NCBI GenBank assembly: GCA_017599285.1
Contig: JAGFXX010000001.1
Coordinates: forward strand, 1,302,001 to 1,366,000
Source of the DNA: Cereibacter azotoformans
GTDB taxonomy: Bacteria > Pseudomonadota > Alphaproteobacteria > Rhodobacterales > Rhodobacteraceae
Direction of reading: 5' to 3'
DNA length: 64,000 nucleotides
Shown here: positions 49,769 to 58,964 of the stretch, piece by piece
How positions within the stretch are numbered: the stretch's first letter is position 1
How the letters are laid out: every line of letters starts with the position of its first letter
The notes under the pieces: generated by a model
What the model saw: only the letters and a program-made list of their open reading frames with translations
Databases searched by the model: none
What the model was told of the DNA's origin: nothing
Position numbers and translations under genes: made by a program

Positions 49769-50362
49769 CTACTCGGCCACCGAGACCTTCGTCATCACGT
49801 CGGGCGTGCGCGGAGGCTCGCCGCGGGTGATCGCGTCCACCACATCCATGCCCTGAACGACCCGCCCCACGACCGTGTATTGACCGTTCAGGAAGTCGCC
49901 GGGGGCGAACATGATGAAGAACTGCGAGTTCGCCGAGTTCGGATTGGCCGAGCGGGCCATCCCCACCACGCCGCGCGCAAAGGGCACGTCCGAGAACTCG
50001 GCCGGCAGGTCGGGATAGCTCGACCCGCCCGTTCCCGCGCGGCGCAGCGAGTCACCCTTGCCGAACTCGACATCGCCCGTCTGCGCCATGAAGCCCTCGA
50101 TCACGCGATGAAAGACCACGCCGTCATAGGCGCCCTCCTTCGCCAGCGTGACCATGCGCTCGACATGCTGCGGCGCCACCTCGGGCAGGAGGTCGATGAC
50201 CACCTCGCCCTGCGCCTGCCCCGAGACCTCGATCACGAGGTTCGGGCCAGGGCCATCCTCGGCGTCCTGCGCGAAGACGGCCGACTGCGACAGCCCGTAG
50301 CCGCCGAGCACCGCAAGGCCCGCCGACATCAGCCCCGCAAAGAGGAACCGCTCAGACGACAT
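49769..50362 (-). CDS. Exported cyclophilin-type peptidyl-prolyl isomerase
   Basis: A 197-residue cyclophilin with an N-terminal signal or anchor (about 7-31, ending VFAQDA), so probably periplasmic. Catalytic elements [16 protein letters not shown] and [12 protein letters not shown] are intact. Its ATG lies inside the end of the preceding cyclophilin gene (11-base overlap), so the pair is translationally linked. The two share most of their core, consistent with tandem duplication. Confidence 0.92.
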   Translation of the reverse strand: MSSERFLFAGLMSAGLAVLGGYGLSQSAVFAQDAEDGPGPNLVIEVSGQAQGEVVIDLLPEVAPQHVERMVTLAKEGAYDGVVFHRVIEGFMAQTGDVEFGKGDSLRRAGTGGSSYPDLPAEFSDVPFARGVVGMARSANPNSANSQFFIMFAPGDFLNGQYTVVGRVVQGMDVVDAITRGEPPRTPDVMTKVSVAE

Positions 50363-50861
50363 CGGCGGCCACCCGCACCGTCAGCATCTTGTCCGGGTTC
50401 GCCGGCGGCTCGCCGCGGACGATCTTGTCCACATGCTCCATCCCCGAGATCACGCGGCCATAGACGGTGTATTGGCCGTTCAGGAAATCGTTGTCGCGGA
50501 AGTTGATGAAGAACTGCGAGTTGGCCGAGTTCGGGTTCTGCGACCGCGCGGCGCCGAGCGTGCCGCGCGCATGGGGCAGTTTCGAGAATTCCGCCGGAAG
50601 GTCGGGCATGTCCGACCCGCCGGTCCCGGCGCGGCGGATGCTGAAGTTGTTTTCGGTGTTGCCGTTGGCCACATCGCCGGTCTGGGCCATGAAGCCTTCG
50701 ATCACGCGATGGAACACGACATTGTCGTAGGCCTTGGCGCGGGCCAGCGCCTTCATCCGCTCGCTGTGCTTCGGCGCGACGTCCGGGAGAAGCTCGATCA
50801 CCACCTCGCCGTCCTTCAGCGTCATGATGATGGTGTTCTCGGGGTCCTTGATCTCGGCCAT
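50352..50861 (-). CDS. ppiB: Cytoplasmic cyclophilin-type peptidyl-prolyl isomerase
   Basis: A 169-residue cyclophilin without signal peptide. The Arg/Phe/Gln active-site elements are in [16 protein letters not shown] and [17 protein letters not shown] six bases before the ATG at 50861 supports this start; the open frame extends 167 codons further upstream, opposite to pgk, and that part is a shadow. It precedes the exported cyclophilin and is divergent from pgk. Confidence 0.93.
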   Translation of the reverse strand: MAEIKDPENTIIMTLKDGEVVIELLPDVAPKHSERMKALARAKAYDNVVFHRVIEGFMAQTGDVANGNTENNFSIRRAGTGGSDMPDLPAEFSKLPHARGTLGAARSQNPNSANSQFFINFRDNDFLNGQYTVYGRVISGMEHVDKIVRGEPPANPDKMLTVRVAADVV

Positions 50862-51009
50862 GGGGCCCTCCTCTTTCAATCGGGGCCAACCTAGTGGCGG
50901 GGCGCCGTCAGGAAAAGGTCTGATTTGGCCGGCCTGCGGCCGAACGCCGGTTGACGGGCGGGCATCGATCGGCTTGGAAGCGGGAAACGTCGCCTCAGGA
51001 GGAACCGGA

Positions 51010-52203
51010 ATGGGCTGGAAGACACTCGACGACATGGATCTTGCGGGCAAGGTCGTGCTGGTGCGCGTGGATGTGAACGTGCCGATGGAAAACGGCGAGG
51101 TCACCGACGCCACCCGGATCGAGAAGATCGTGCCCACCGTCGAGGACATCCTGAAGAAGGGCGGCAAGCCGGTGCTGCTGGCCCATTTCGGCCGCCCCAA
51201 AGGCAAGGTCGTGGATGAGATGAGCCTGCGCCTCGTGCTGCCGGCGCTGCAGAAGGCGCTGCCCGGCACCAAGGTCAGCTTTGCGCCGGATTGTGTGGGC
51301 GAAGAGGCCGAGAAGGCCGTGGCCGCCATGCTCGAGGGCGAGGTGCTGCTGCTCGAGAACACCCGCTTCCACGCCGGCGAGGAGAAGAACGACCCCGAAC
51401 TGGCCGCCGCAATGGCGAAGCTCGGCGATGTCTATGTCAACGATGCCTTCTCGGCCGCGCACCGGGCGCATTCCTCGACCGAAGGCATCGCGCGGTTGCT
51501 GCCCTCGGCCGCCGGCCGGCTGATGGAGGCGGAACTCAAGGCGCTTGACGCGGCACTGGGTCAGCCCGAGCGGCCGGTGGTGGCCGTGGTGGGCGGGGCC
51601 AAGGTCTCGACCAAGCTCGACCTGCTGGGCAACCTCGTGGGCCGCGTCGATCATCTGGTGATCGGCGGCGGCATGGCCAACACCTTCCTCGTGGCGCAGG
51701 GGACCGAGGTCGGCAAGTCGCTGGCCGAGCGTGACATGGCCGAGACCGCCCGCGAGATCGTCGCCAAGGCCAGGGCTGCGGGCTGCACGATCCACCTGCC
51801 GCTCGACGTGGTGGTGGCGCGCGAGTTCAAGGCTGGGGCCGCGAACGAGACCGTGGACGCTTCGGCCTGCCCGGCCGACGCGATGATCCTCGACGCAGGC
51901 CCCCGGACGGTGGCCGCGCTGTCCGAGGTCTTTGCCTCGGCCAGGACGCTGATCTGGAACGGGCCGCTCGGCGCCTTCGAGATCGAGCCCTTCGATGCCG
52001 CCACCAATGCCGCGGCGCTGCAGGTGGCGCAGCTCACCAAGGCGGGCCAGCTGATCTCGGTGGCGGGCGGCGGCGATACGGTCGCGGCGCTGAACAAGGC
52101 CGGCGCGGCCGAGGGCTTCTCCTACATCTCGACGGCGGGTGGCGCCTTCCTCGAATGGATGGAGGGCAAGGAGCTGCCGGGCGTCGCCGCGCTGAACGTC
52201 TGA
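51010..52203 (+). CDS. pgk: Phosphoglycerate kinase
   Basis: Interconverts 1,3-bisphosphoglycerate and 3-phosphoglycerate in glycolysis and the Calvin cycle. The 397-residue protein has [54 protein letters not shown] and the C-terminal [19 protein letters not shown] about eight bases upstream of the ATG at 51010 fixes the start; the frame opens 92 codons earlier. The aldolase gene follows. Confidence 0.96.
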   Translation: MGWKTLDDMDLAGKVVLVRVDVNVPMENGEVTDATRIEKIVPTVEDILKKGGKPVLLAHFGRPKGKVVDEMSLRLVLPALQKALPGTKVSFAPDCVGEEAEKAVAAMLEGEVLLLENTRFHAGEEKNDPELAAAMAKLGDVYVNDAFSAAHRAHSSTEGIARLLPSAAGRLMEAELKALDAALGQPERPVVAVVGGAKVSTKLDLLGNLVGRVDHLVIGGGMANTFLVAQGTEVGKSLAERDMAETAREIVAKARAAGCTIHLPLDVVVAREFKAGAANETVDASACPADAMILDAGPRTVAALSEVFASARTLIWNGPLGAFEIEPFDAATNAAALQVAQLTKAGQLISVAGGGDTVAALNKAGAAEGFSYISTAGGAFLEWMEGKELPGVAALNV

Positions 52204-52304
52204 GGCGATTTTCCGCGCCGCGGCGCCACGTTAGCGCCAACAAGATTGATATGCGCATTCCGCCGGACTAAGTCCGTCTCGACGCAACTGAAAGGACCAG
52301 CGGA

Positions 52305-53234
52305 ATGCGCGCTAGCAGAGCAGTTCAGAAGATCCTCGCCAATTATGAGGGCGAAACGCCCGGCGTGAAGGCCAACCTGTGCCGGATGCTGATGGAGGGG
52401 AAGCTGGGCGGCACGGGCAAGATGATCATTCTGCCGGTGGACCAGGGCTTCGAACATGGCCCGGCGCGCACCTTCGCGCCGAACCCGGCGGGCTATGACC
52501 CCCATTACCACTACCAGCTCGCGATCGACGCGGGGCTGAGCGCCTATGCGGCCCCGCTGGGCATGCTCGAGGCCGGTGCGGATACGTTCGCCGGCCAGAT
52601 CCCCACGATCCTCAAGGCGAACTCGGCCAACTCGCTGATGAGCGACACGGCGGGCAAGAACCAGGCGGTGACGGCGTCGGTCGATGATGCGCTGCGGCTC
52701 GGCTGCGCGGCGATCGGCTTCACGATCTATCCGGGCTCGGACTCGCAGCTCGACATGTATGAAGAGATCGTCGAGATGCGGAAGGAGGCCGCCGCCAAGG
52801 GCGTCGCCACCGTGATCTGGTCCTATCCGCGCGGCGAGGCGATCACCAAGGACGGCGAGACGGCGATCGACGTGGCGGCCTATGCCGCGCAGATCGCGGC
52901 GCTGATCGGCGCGCATGTCATCAAGATCAAGCTCTCGACCGACCATCTGATGCTGCCCGAGGCGAAGAAGGTCTATGAAGAGCAGAAGATCGACGTGGCC
53001 AGCCAGGCAGCGCGGGTGAAGCACTGCATGGATGCGGCCTTCGCCGGCCGTCGCGTCGTGGTCTTCTCGGGCGGCGCCAAGAAGGGCGAGGACTCGGTCT
53101 ATGACGACGCCCGCGCGATCCGCGACGGCGGCGGCAACGGCTCGATCATCGGCCGCAACAGCTTCCAGCGGAGCCGCGAGGATGCGCTGGCGATGCTGGG
53201 CAAGCTCGTGGACATCTACAAGGGCCGGGCCTGA
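52305..53234 (+). CDS. Class I fructose-bisphosphate aldolase (DhnA/archaeal type)
   Basis: A 309-residue Schiff-base aldolase of the DhnA/LacD-like barrel family, unlike the metal-dependent class II Fba of the Calvin-cycle operons. Motifs ILPVDQGFEHGP near the N-terminus, VIWSYPRGEA, and the likely Schiff-base lysine in VIKIKLSTDH. It follows pgk by about 100 bases on the same strand and ends at a strong terminator. It would cleave or form fructose-1,6-bisphosphate. Confidence 0.92.
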   Translation: MRASRAVQKILANYEGETPGVKANLCRMLMEGKLGGTGKMIILPVDQGFEHGPARTFAPNPAGYDPHYHYQLAIDAGLSAYAAPLGMLEAGADTFAGQIPTILKANSANSLMSDTAGKNQAVTASVDDALRLGCAAIGFTIYPGSDSQLDMYEEIVEMRKEAAAKGVATVIWSYPRGEAITKDGETAIDVAAYAAQIAALIGAHVIKIKLSTDHLMLPEAKKVYEEQKIDVASQAARVKHCMDAAFAGRRVVVFSGGAKKGEDSVYDDARAIRDGGGNGSIIGRNSFQRSREDALAMLGKLVDIYKGRA

Positions 53235-53241
53235 TCCCGCA

Positions 53242-53265
53242 GGCCCTTCCCTCGCGGGAAGGGCC
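53242..53265 (+). terminator. Terminator of the aldolase gene
   Basis: A perfect 10-bp stem (53242-53251 with 53256-53265) with the stable four-base loop TCGC, eight bases after the stop codon. No T run. Confidence 0.75.
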
Positions 53266-53407
53266 ACCTCCTGCCGCGGCCAGGGCCGGGGGCCTCGTCC
53301 CTCCTGCCCCTGCGCCGCAGGTTCTTTTCGGTTCCCAACCCGCCTGCGCTCTGGCATGATGCCAGCCACCGCCCCCGCCGAACGAGGGGCGCGACCAGAG
53401 GCAGAGC

Positions 53408-53710
53408 ATGAACATCCCGACCTCCCGCCCCGCCATCGGCGCCAGCCTCTATTTCGCGCTGGCCTTCTCGCTCTCGGCCTATTTCACCTTCGCGGCCGTG
53501 CAGGGGGACTATGGCGTCTTCCGGCAGGTGCAGATCAAGGCCGAGGCCGAAGCCCTCCGGGCCGAGCGCGACCAGATCGCGGCCGAACTCGCCGAGATGC
53601 GCAACAAGACGCGCCGCCTGTCGGACAGCTATCTGGACGTCGACCTTCTCGACGAACAGGCCCGCGCGACGCTGGGCTATGTCCGGGCGGACGAGATCGT
53701 CATCCGCTGA
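53408..53710 (+). CDS. ftsB: FtsB/DivIC septum formation initiator family protein
   Basis: A 100-residue bitopic protein: short cytoplasmic start, one membrane helix (about 12-30), then a coiled coil (about 38-70, KAEAEALRAERDQIAAELAEM) and a short C-terminal part with LDEQARATLGY. This is the layout of FtsB, a divisome assembly protein that pairs with FtsL. It lies just upstream of pdhA, a common place for it in alphaproteobacteria. Confidence 0.9.
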   Translation: MNIPTSRPAIGASLYFALAFSLSAYFTFAAVQGDYGVFRQVQIKAEAEALRAERDQIAAELAEMRNKTRRLSDSYLDVDLLDEQARATLGYVRADEIVIR

Positions 53711-53878
53711 CCTGAGACCAACCGCTCCACAGCCACCGGCGCCAGCATCCGCCTGGGCGCCGTCCGGTGCCGTTTGCCCGCGGCAGCGGCGCGCGATGAC
53801 GGCCCCGGAGGGGCCCGAAGAGCGCGCCACCGCCGTCCTCAATATTGCTCTCGCTCCCGCCCGACCTATGGGTTAAAG

Positions 53879-53898
53879 GTAGTTTAGCCTTGAACTAC
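53879..53898. promoter_or_regulatory. Inverted repeat, candidate operator of pdhABC
   Basis: GTAGTT (53879-53884) and AACTAC (53893-53898) form a perfect 6-bp inverted repeat with an eight-base spacer, 24 bases before the pdhA start, in a short A/T-rich stretch inside a 211-base GC-rich gap. The position suits a repressor site over the promoter. No regulator can be named. Confidence 0.45.
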
Positions 53899-53921
53899 TT
53901 GTCGCGACGGGAGGCGCCGCC

Positions 53922-54911
53922 ATGGCCACCAGAAAATCGCCGGAACAATCCAACGCATCCAGGGAGGAGCTTCTCCACTATTACCGCGAGATGCTGCTCA
54001 TCCGCCGCTTCGAGGAGAAGGCCGGCCAGCTTTACGGCATGGGCCTGATCGGCGGCTTCTGCCACCTCTACATCGGGCAGGAGGCCGTCGTGGTCGGTCT
54101 CGAAGCCGCCGCCAAGGAAGGTGACAAGCGCATCACCAGCTACCGCGATCACGGCCACATGCTGGCCTGCGGGATGGATGCCAAGGGCGTCATGGCCGAA
54201 CTGACCGGGCGCGAGGGCGGCTATTCCAAGGGCAAGGGCGGCTCGATGCACATGTTCTCGAAAGAGAAGCATTTCTACGGCGGCCACGGCATCGTGGGCG
54301 CGCAGGTGCCGCTCGGCGCGGGGCTGGCCTTCGCCGACCGCTACCTCGGCAATGACAACGTGACCTTCGCCTATTTCGGCGACGGCGCGGCGAACCAGGG
54401 CCAGGTCTACGAGGCCTACAACATGGCCAAGCTCTGGAGCCTGCCGGTCATCTTCGTGATCGAGAACAACCAGTATGCGATGGGAACCAGCGTGAAGCGT
54501 TCGACCAAGTCGCCCTCGCTGTGGGAGCGGGGCGCGGCCTACGGCATCAAGGGCGAGGCGGTGGACGGGATGGATGTGCTGGCCGTGAAGGCCGCCGGCG
54601 AAAAGGCGGTCGCCGCCTGCCGCGCGGGCCAGGGGCCCTATATCCTCGAGATGATGACCTACCGCTACCGCGGCCATTCCATGTCCGACCCCGCGAAATA
54701 CCGCACCCGCGAGGAGGTGCAGCGCATGCGCGACGAGAAGGACGCGATCGAACATGTCCGCGACCTGCTGATCCAGGGCAATCTTGCCACCGACGACGAC
54801 CTGAAGGCGATCGACAAGGACATCAAGGCCGTCGTGAACGAGGCCGCCGACTTCGCCAAGGAGAGCCCCGAGCCCGCGCTCGAGGAACTCTGGACCGACA
54901 TCTACGCCTGA
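53922..54911 (+). CDS. pdhA: Pyruvate dehydrogenase E1 component alpha subunit
   Basis: With PdhB forms the thiamine-dependent E1 that decarboxylates pyruvate. The 329-residue protein has the thiamine pyrophosphate motif from GDGAANQGQ to IENNQYAMGTS, and the phosphorylation-loop-like YRYRGHSMSDPAKYRTREE. The start has GGGAGG upstream. pdhB follows by 12 bases. Confidence 0.96.
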   Translation: MATRKSPEQSNASREELLHYYREMLLIRRFEEKAGQLYGMGLIGGFCHLYIGQEAVVVGLEAAAKEGDKRITSYRDHGHMLACGMDAKGVMAELTGREGGYSKGKGGSMHMFSKEKHFYGGHGIVGAQVPLGAGLAFADRYLGNDNVTFAYFGDGAANQGQVYEAYNMAKLWSLPVIFVIENNQYAMGTSVKRSTKSPSLWERGAAYGIKGEAVDGMDVLAVKAAGEKAVAACRAGQGPYILEMMTYRYRGHSMSDPAKYRTREEVQRMRDEKDAIEHVRDLLIQGNLATDDDLKAIDKDIKAVVNEAADFAKESPEPALEELWTDIYA

Positions 54912-54923
54912 GGGGACAAGACC

Positions 54924-56318
54924 ATGGCAACCGAAGTTCTGATGCCCGCCCTGTCGCCCACGATGGAGGAAGGCACGCTGGCGAAGTGGCTGGTGAAGGA
55001 GGGCGATGCGGTCAAGTCCGGCCAGATCATCGCCGAGATCGAGACCGACAAGGCCACGATGGAGTTCGAGGCCGTCGATGAAGGCACGATCGGCAAGCTG
55101 CTGATCGCCGAGGGCACCGCCGGCGTAAAGGTAAATACGCCCATCGCCGTGCTGGTCGAAGAGGGCGAAAGCGCCGACGCAACCCCCGCTCCCGCCGCCC
55201 AGCCGCAGGGCGAGAAGCAGCCGCAACCCGCCGAGGGCAGCGAGGGCAAGGCCGTGGACGAACCGCTCGTCTCCTCGCCCGGCGCGCCGGTTCCGGGCAA
55301 GCGCGACCGCTCGCCCGACTGGCCCGAGGGCACCCAGATGAAGACCATGACGGTGCGCGAGGCGCTGCGCGAGGCGATGGCCGAGGAGATGCGCGCCGAC
55401 AAGACCGTCTTCCTGATGGGCGAGGAAGTGGGCGAATATCAGGGCGCCTACAAGATCAGCCAGGGGCTGCTGGACGAGTTCGGCGCAAAGCGCGTGGTCG
55501 ACACGCCGATCACCGAACACGGCTTTGCCGGCATGGCGGTCGGCGCGGCCTTCGCAGGCCTCCGGCCCATCGTCGAGTTCATGACCTTCAACTTCGCCAT
55601 GCAGGCGATCGACCAGATCATCAACTCGGCCGCCAAGACGCTCTACATGTCCGGCGGGCAGATGGGCTGTCCGATCGTCTTCCGCGGCCCGAACGGCGCG
55701 GCCGCCCGCGTGGGTGCCCAGCACAGCCAGGATTACGCCGCCTGGTATGCCCAGATCCCCGGCCTGAAGGTGGTGATGCCCTATTCGGCGGCCGACGCGA
55801 AGGGCCTGCTCAAGACCGCGATCCGTGACCCGAACCCGGTGATCTTCCTGGAGAACGAGATCCTCTATGGCCGCTCGTTCGAGGTGCCGGTGCTGGAGGA
55901 TTTCGCGATCCCCTTCGGCAAGGCGCGGATCTGGCGCGAAGGGAGCGACCTCACCATCGTCTCCTTCGGCATCGGCATGACCTATGCGCTGGAGGCCGCC
56001 GACAAGCTCGCCGCCGAGGGCATCTCGGCCGAGGTGATCGACCTGCGCACCCTGCGCCCCATTGACTACGACACGGTGATCGCCTCGGTGAAGAAGACCA
56101 ACCGCTGCATCACGGTCGAGGAAGGCTGGCCCGTGGGCTCGATCGGCAACCATATCGCTGCCACGATCATGCAGCAGGCCTTCGATTGGCTCGACGCGCC
56201 GGTACTGAACCTGACGGGCAAGGACGTGCCGATGCCCTATGCGGCCAATCTCGAGAAGCACGCGCTCGTGACCACGGCCGAGGTGGTCGAGGCCGCGAAA
56301 TCCGTCTGCTACCGCTGA
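54924..56318 (+). CDS. pdhB: Pyruvate dehydrogenase E1 component beta subunit with lipoyl domain
   Basis: A 464-residue E1 beta subunit fused at its N-terminus to a lipoyl domain (1-80; lipoyl Lys43 in [10 protein letters not shown]), a Pro/Ala/Glu linker (about 80-130), then the E1 beta domain ([28 protein letters not shown]). Most bacterial E1 beta subunits lack the lipoyl domain; the fusion is known from alphaproteobacteria. pdhC follows by ten bases and carries a nearly identical lipoyl domain. No E3 gene is in the window. Confidence 0.96.
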   Translation: MATEVLMPALSPTMEEGTLAKWLVKEGDAVKSGQIIAEIETDKATMEFEAVDEGTIGKLLIAEGTAGVKVNTPIAVLVEEGESADATPAPAAQPQGEKQPQPAEGSEGKAVDEPLVSSPGAPVPGKRDRSPDWPEGTQMKTMTVREALREAMAEEMRADKTVFLMGEEVGEYQGAYKISQGLLDEFGAKRVVDTPITEHGFAGMAVGAAFAGLRPIVEFMTFNFAMQAIDQIINSAAKTLYMSGGQMGCPIVFRGPNGAAARVGAQHSQDYAAWYAQIPGLKVVMPYSAADAKGLLKTAIRDPNPVIFLENEILYGRSFEVPVLEDFAIPFGKARIWREGSDLTIVSFGIGMTYALEAADKLAAEGISAEVIDLRTLRPIDYDTVIASVKKTNRCITVEEGWPVGSIGNHIAATIMQQAFDWLDAPVLNLTGKDVPMPYAANLEKHALVTTAEVVEAAKSVCYR

Positions 56319-56328
56319 GGAGACCCAG

Positions 56329-57645
56329 ATGGCAACCGAGATCCTTATGCCCGCGCTGTCTCCGACGATGGAGGAGGGGACGCTTGCGAAATGGCTGAAG
56401 AAGGAGGGGGATGAGGTCCGCTCGGGCGACATCCTCGCCGAGATCGAGACCGACAAGGCGACGATGGAGTTCGAGGCGGTGGACGAGGGGATCCTCGGCA
56501 AGATCCTGATCGCCGAGGGCACCGCGGGCGTGAAGGTGAACACGCCCATCGCCGTGCTGGTGGAAGAGGGCGAGAGCGCGGACGCGGTCTCGTCGGGCAA
56601 GACGCCCGCGCCCGAAGAGCCCAAGGACGAGGCCGCGCCCGCGCAGGAGGCGCCGAAGGCCAGCCCCGCCGCATCGCCGGCGCCGGCTGCGAAGCCCGAG
56701 GGCGATCGCATCTTCGCCTCGCCGCTGGCTCGGCGGATCGCGACGGAGAAGGGGCTCGACCTTGCCACGGTCAAGGGATCGGGCCCGCGCGGCCGGATCG
56801 TGAAGGCCGATGTCGAGGGGGCGCAGAAACCCGCCGCCCCGGCCGCGAAGGCCGAAGCCGCGGCGCCCCAGGCGGATGCTCCGGCTGCCGCTGCGGCCCC
56901 CGTGACCTCGCCGGCCGCCTCGGCGGCGTCGGTCGCAAAGCTCTTGGCCGACCGCGAGTTCGAGGAGATCACCCTCGACGGCATGCGCAAGACCATTGCC
57001 GCGCGCCTGTCCGAGGCCAAGCAGACCATCCCGCACTTCTACCTCCGCCGCGAGGTGGCGCTGGATGCGCTGATGGCCTTCCGGGCGGACCTCAACGCGA
57101 AGCTCGAGAGCCGGGGCGTGAAGCTCTCGGTCAACGACTTCATCATCAAGGCCTGTGCGGTGGCTCTCCAGCAGGTGCCGAACGCGAACGCCGTCTGGGC
57201 TGGAGACCGCATCCTGCGGCTCAAGCCTTCGGACGTGGCGGTGGCCGTGGCCATCGAGGGCGGGCTCTTCACGCCGGTCCTGCGCGATGCGCACCAGAAG
57301 AGCCTGTCGGCCCTCTCGGCCGAGATGAAGGATCTGGCCGCCCGTGCCCGCACGAAGAAGCTCGCTCCACACGAATATCAGGGTGGCAGCTTCGCGATCT
57401 CGAACCTCGGCATGTTCGGGATCGAGAATTTCGACGCGGTCATCAACCCGCCTCATGGCTCGATCCTTGCGGTCGGCGCAGGCATCCGCAAGCCCGTTGT
57501 GGCCAAGGACGGCGCGATCACGACCGCCACGATGATGTCGATGACGCTCTCGGTGGATCACCGGGTGATCGACGGCGCGCTGGGGGCCGAGTTCCTCAAG
57601 GCGATCGTCGAGAACCTCGAGAATCCGATCGCGATGCTCGCCTGA
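56329..57645 (+). CDS. pdhC: Pyruvate dehydrogenase E2 (dihydrolipoamide acetyltransferase)
   Basis: Core of the pyruvate dehydrogenase complex. The 438-residue protein has an N-terminal lipoyl domain (Lys43), a Pro/Ala linker, a peripheral subunit-binding domain (about 125-160; [17 protein letters not shown]), a second Ala-rich linker and the acetyltransferase domain (about 205-438) ending with the catalytic motif [16 protein letters not shown]. The lipoyl domain DNA resembles that of pdhB, with several synonymous differences. A strong terminator follows. Confidence 0.96.
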   Translation: MATEILMPALSPTMEEGTLAKWLKKEGDEVRSGDILAEIETDKATMEFEAVDEGILGKILIAEGTAGVKVNTPIAVLVEEGESADAVSSGKTPAPEEPKDEAAPAQEAPKASPAASPAPAAKPEGDRIFASPLARRIATEKGLDLATVKGSGPRGRIVKADVEGAQKPAAPAAKAEAAAPQADAPAAAAAPVTSPAASAASVAKLLADREFEEITLDGMRKTIAARLSEAKQTIPHFYLRREVALDALMAFRADLNAKLESRGVKLSVNDFIIKACAVALQQVPNANAVWAGDRILRLKPSDVAVAVAIEGGLFTPVLRDAHQKSLSALSAEMKDLAARARTKKLAPHEYQGGSFAISNLGMFGIENFDAVINPPHGSILAVGAGIRKPVVAKDGAITTATMMSMTLSVDHRVIDGALGAEFLKAIVENLENPIAMLA

Positions 57646-57677
57646 TCGCGGCGCAGCGGGGCTGACGCCGAACATGA

Positions 57678-57711
57678 GAAAGGGGCCGATCCTTGCGGAT
57701 CGGCCCCTTTC
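57678..57711. terminator. Bidirectional terminator between pdhC and cysE
   Basis: A perfect 15-bp stem (57678-57692 with 57697-57711) and four-base loop; the left arm starts GAAA and the right arm ends TTTC, so both the plus-strand pdh operon and the minus-strand GTA-cysE run can end here. Confidence 0.9.
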
Positions 57712-57727
57712 CCGTAGGTCTGACGCT

Positions 57728-58534
57728 TCAGCCGTCGTTGAGCAGATGGTCCATCGTGACCGCCGGCTGTGCACATCCGGCCTCGCCCACCACGCGGGCC
57801 GGCACGCCCGCCACAGTGGTGCAGGGCGGCACGTCATGCAGCACGACCGAGCCTGCGGCGATCCGGCTGCAATGGCCGACGTGGATGTTGCCCAGCACCT
57901 TGGCCCCTGCCCCGATCAGCACGCCATTGCCGATCTTCGGATGGCGGTCCCCATCCTCCTTGCCGGTCCCGCCCAGGGTCACGGAATGGAGCATGGAAAC
58001 GTTGTCGCCCACCACGGCCGTCTCGCCAATCACGATGGAATGGGCGTGATCGATCATGATCCCGCGCCCCACCCGCGCGGCCGGATGGATATCGACGCCG
58101 AAGGCCTCGGACACACGCATCTGGACGAAGTATGCCAGATCCTGCCGTCCGGTCGTCCAGAGCCAGTGTCCCACCCGATAGGCCTGCACGGCCTGATAGC
58201 CCTTGAAGAACAGGATCGGCTGGATGAAGCGATGGCAGGCGGGGTCACGCTCATAGACGGCGACCATGTCGGCCCGCGCCATCTGCCCGAGTTCGGGGTC
58301 CGACGCATAGGCCTCGTCGGCGATCTCGCGCAGGATCTGCTCGCTCATCTCGCCCGAGGCCAGCTTCAGAGAAAAGCGGTAGGCCAGCGCCCGCTCCATC
58401 GAGGGGTGGTGCAACAGGCTCGAATGCACGAGCCCGCCAAGCAGAGGCTCGGCCAGGATGGCGGCATGGCCTTCCTCGACTATGCGCTGCCAGACCGGAT
58501 CCACGGTTGTCACACGGGGTCTTGCCTCAGCCAT
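57728..58534 (-). CDS. cysE: Serine O-acetyltransferase
   Basis: Makes O-acetylserine for cysteine synthesis. The 268-residue protein has an N-terminal helical domain (AILAEPLLGGLVHSSLLHH), then a left-handed beta-helix with GRGIMIDHAHSIVIGETAVVG and HSVTLGGTGKEDGDRHPKIG, including the catalytic Asp/His pair. AAGGA precedes the start codon. The start overlaps the end of the unknown gene at 58527 by eight bases, so cysE is at the end of the GTA transcription unit, possibly with its own promoter inside it. Confidence 0.95.
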   Translation of the reverse strand: MAEARPRVTTVDPVWQRIVEEGHAAILAEPLLGGLVHSSLLHHPSMERALAYRFSLKLASGEMSEQILREIADEAYASDPELGQMARADMVAVYERDPACHRFIQPILFFKGYQAVQAYRVGHWLWTTGRQDLAYFVQMRVSEAFGVDIHPAARVGRGIMIDHAHSIVIGETAVVGDNVSMLHSVTLGGTGKEDGDRHPKIGNGVLIGAGAKVLGNIHVGHCSRIAAGSVVLHDVPPCTTVAGVPARVVGEAGCAQPAVTMDHLLNDG

Positions 58535-58961
58535 CGCAGCGTCCTTTCCTCGTCACGGGCAAGTCTAGCACATAGTCATTCCGGCCAACAGTGGAAGGTA
58601 GCGGTGGTTCTTCCCGCACCAAAGGAACAGGCGGCCGCACGGCCGACGATGGCGCGCCCGTCCGTCGCTGGTGCCGCCCCTGCCGGATGCGCCACGCGAC
58701 GACCTCAGCCACAAGAGCCAGCGCCTCGAGCCGATCCGGGTCCGGCCCGGCCCCATCTGCCCCGTGCGGCAACCGGGCCGCGGCCGAGGCAAGGCAGCCA
58801 TTGCCCCACAGCGGATGCGGAAGACCCAGCCGCCTCGAGATCTTGTGCGCGCTGTGCGCCTGCTCGATCAGGCGCGCAAGCACCCCAGGGCGATCCTCAC
58901 GGGGCAAGAGGGCGAGCCGGCTCGCCACCGCCACCAGATCCGCCAGCAGCACACGCCGCAT
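58527..58961 (-). CDS. Unknown 144-residue protein between GTA gp15 and cysE
   Basis: Not recognised with certainty; it may belong to a small family (DUF7742-like) seen at this place in Rhodobacterales. The N-terminal half is helical and Leu/Ala-rich (VLLADLVAVASRLALLP, LARLIEQAHSAHKISRRLG); the middle (about 70-95) has a second helix with ALVAEVVAWRIRQGRH, and the C-terminal 50 residues are Arg/Pro-rich. No signal peptide or membrane segment. It starts three bases after the gp15 stop and overlaps the cysE start by eight bases, so it is expressed with the GTA tail genes. Its role in particles or in the host is unknown. Confidence 0.75.
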   Translation of the reverse strand: MRRVLLADLVAVASRLALLPREDRPGVLARLIEQAHSAHKISRRLGLPHPLWGNGCLASAAARLPHGADGAGPDPDRLEALALVAEVVAWRIRQGRHQRRTGAPSSAVRPPVPLVREEPPLPSTVGRNDYVLDLPVTRKGRCDG

Positions 58962-58964
58962 GGA

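Noticed and set aside
47309-50506. A 1065-residue plus-strand open frame
   Set aside because: It crosses the antisense of aroG, runs over the AraC-type regulator in another frame and into the antisense of the cyclophilins. His/Arg/Gly-rich composition is typical of shadow frames.
53895-57029. A 1044-residue minus-strand open frame
   Set aside because: Antisense to pdhA-pdhB-pdhC; repetitive composition mirrors the lipoyl and linker regions.
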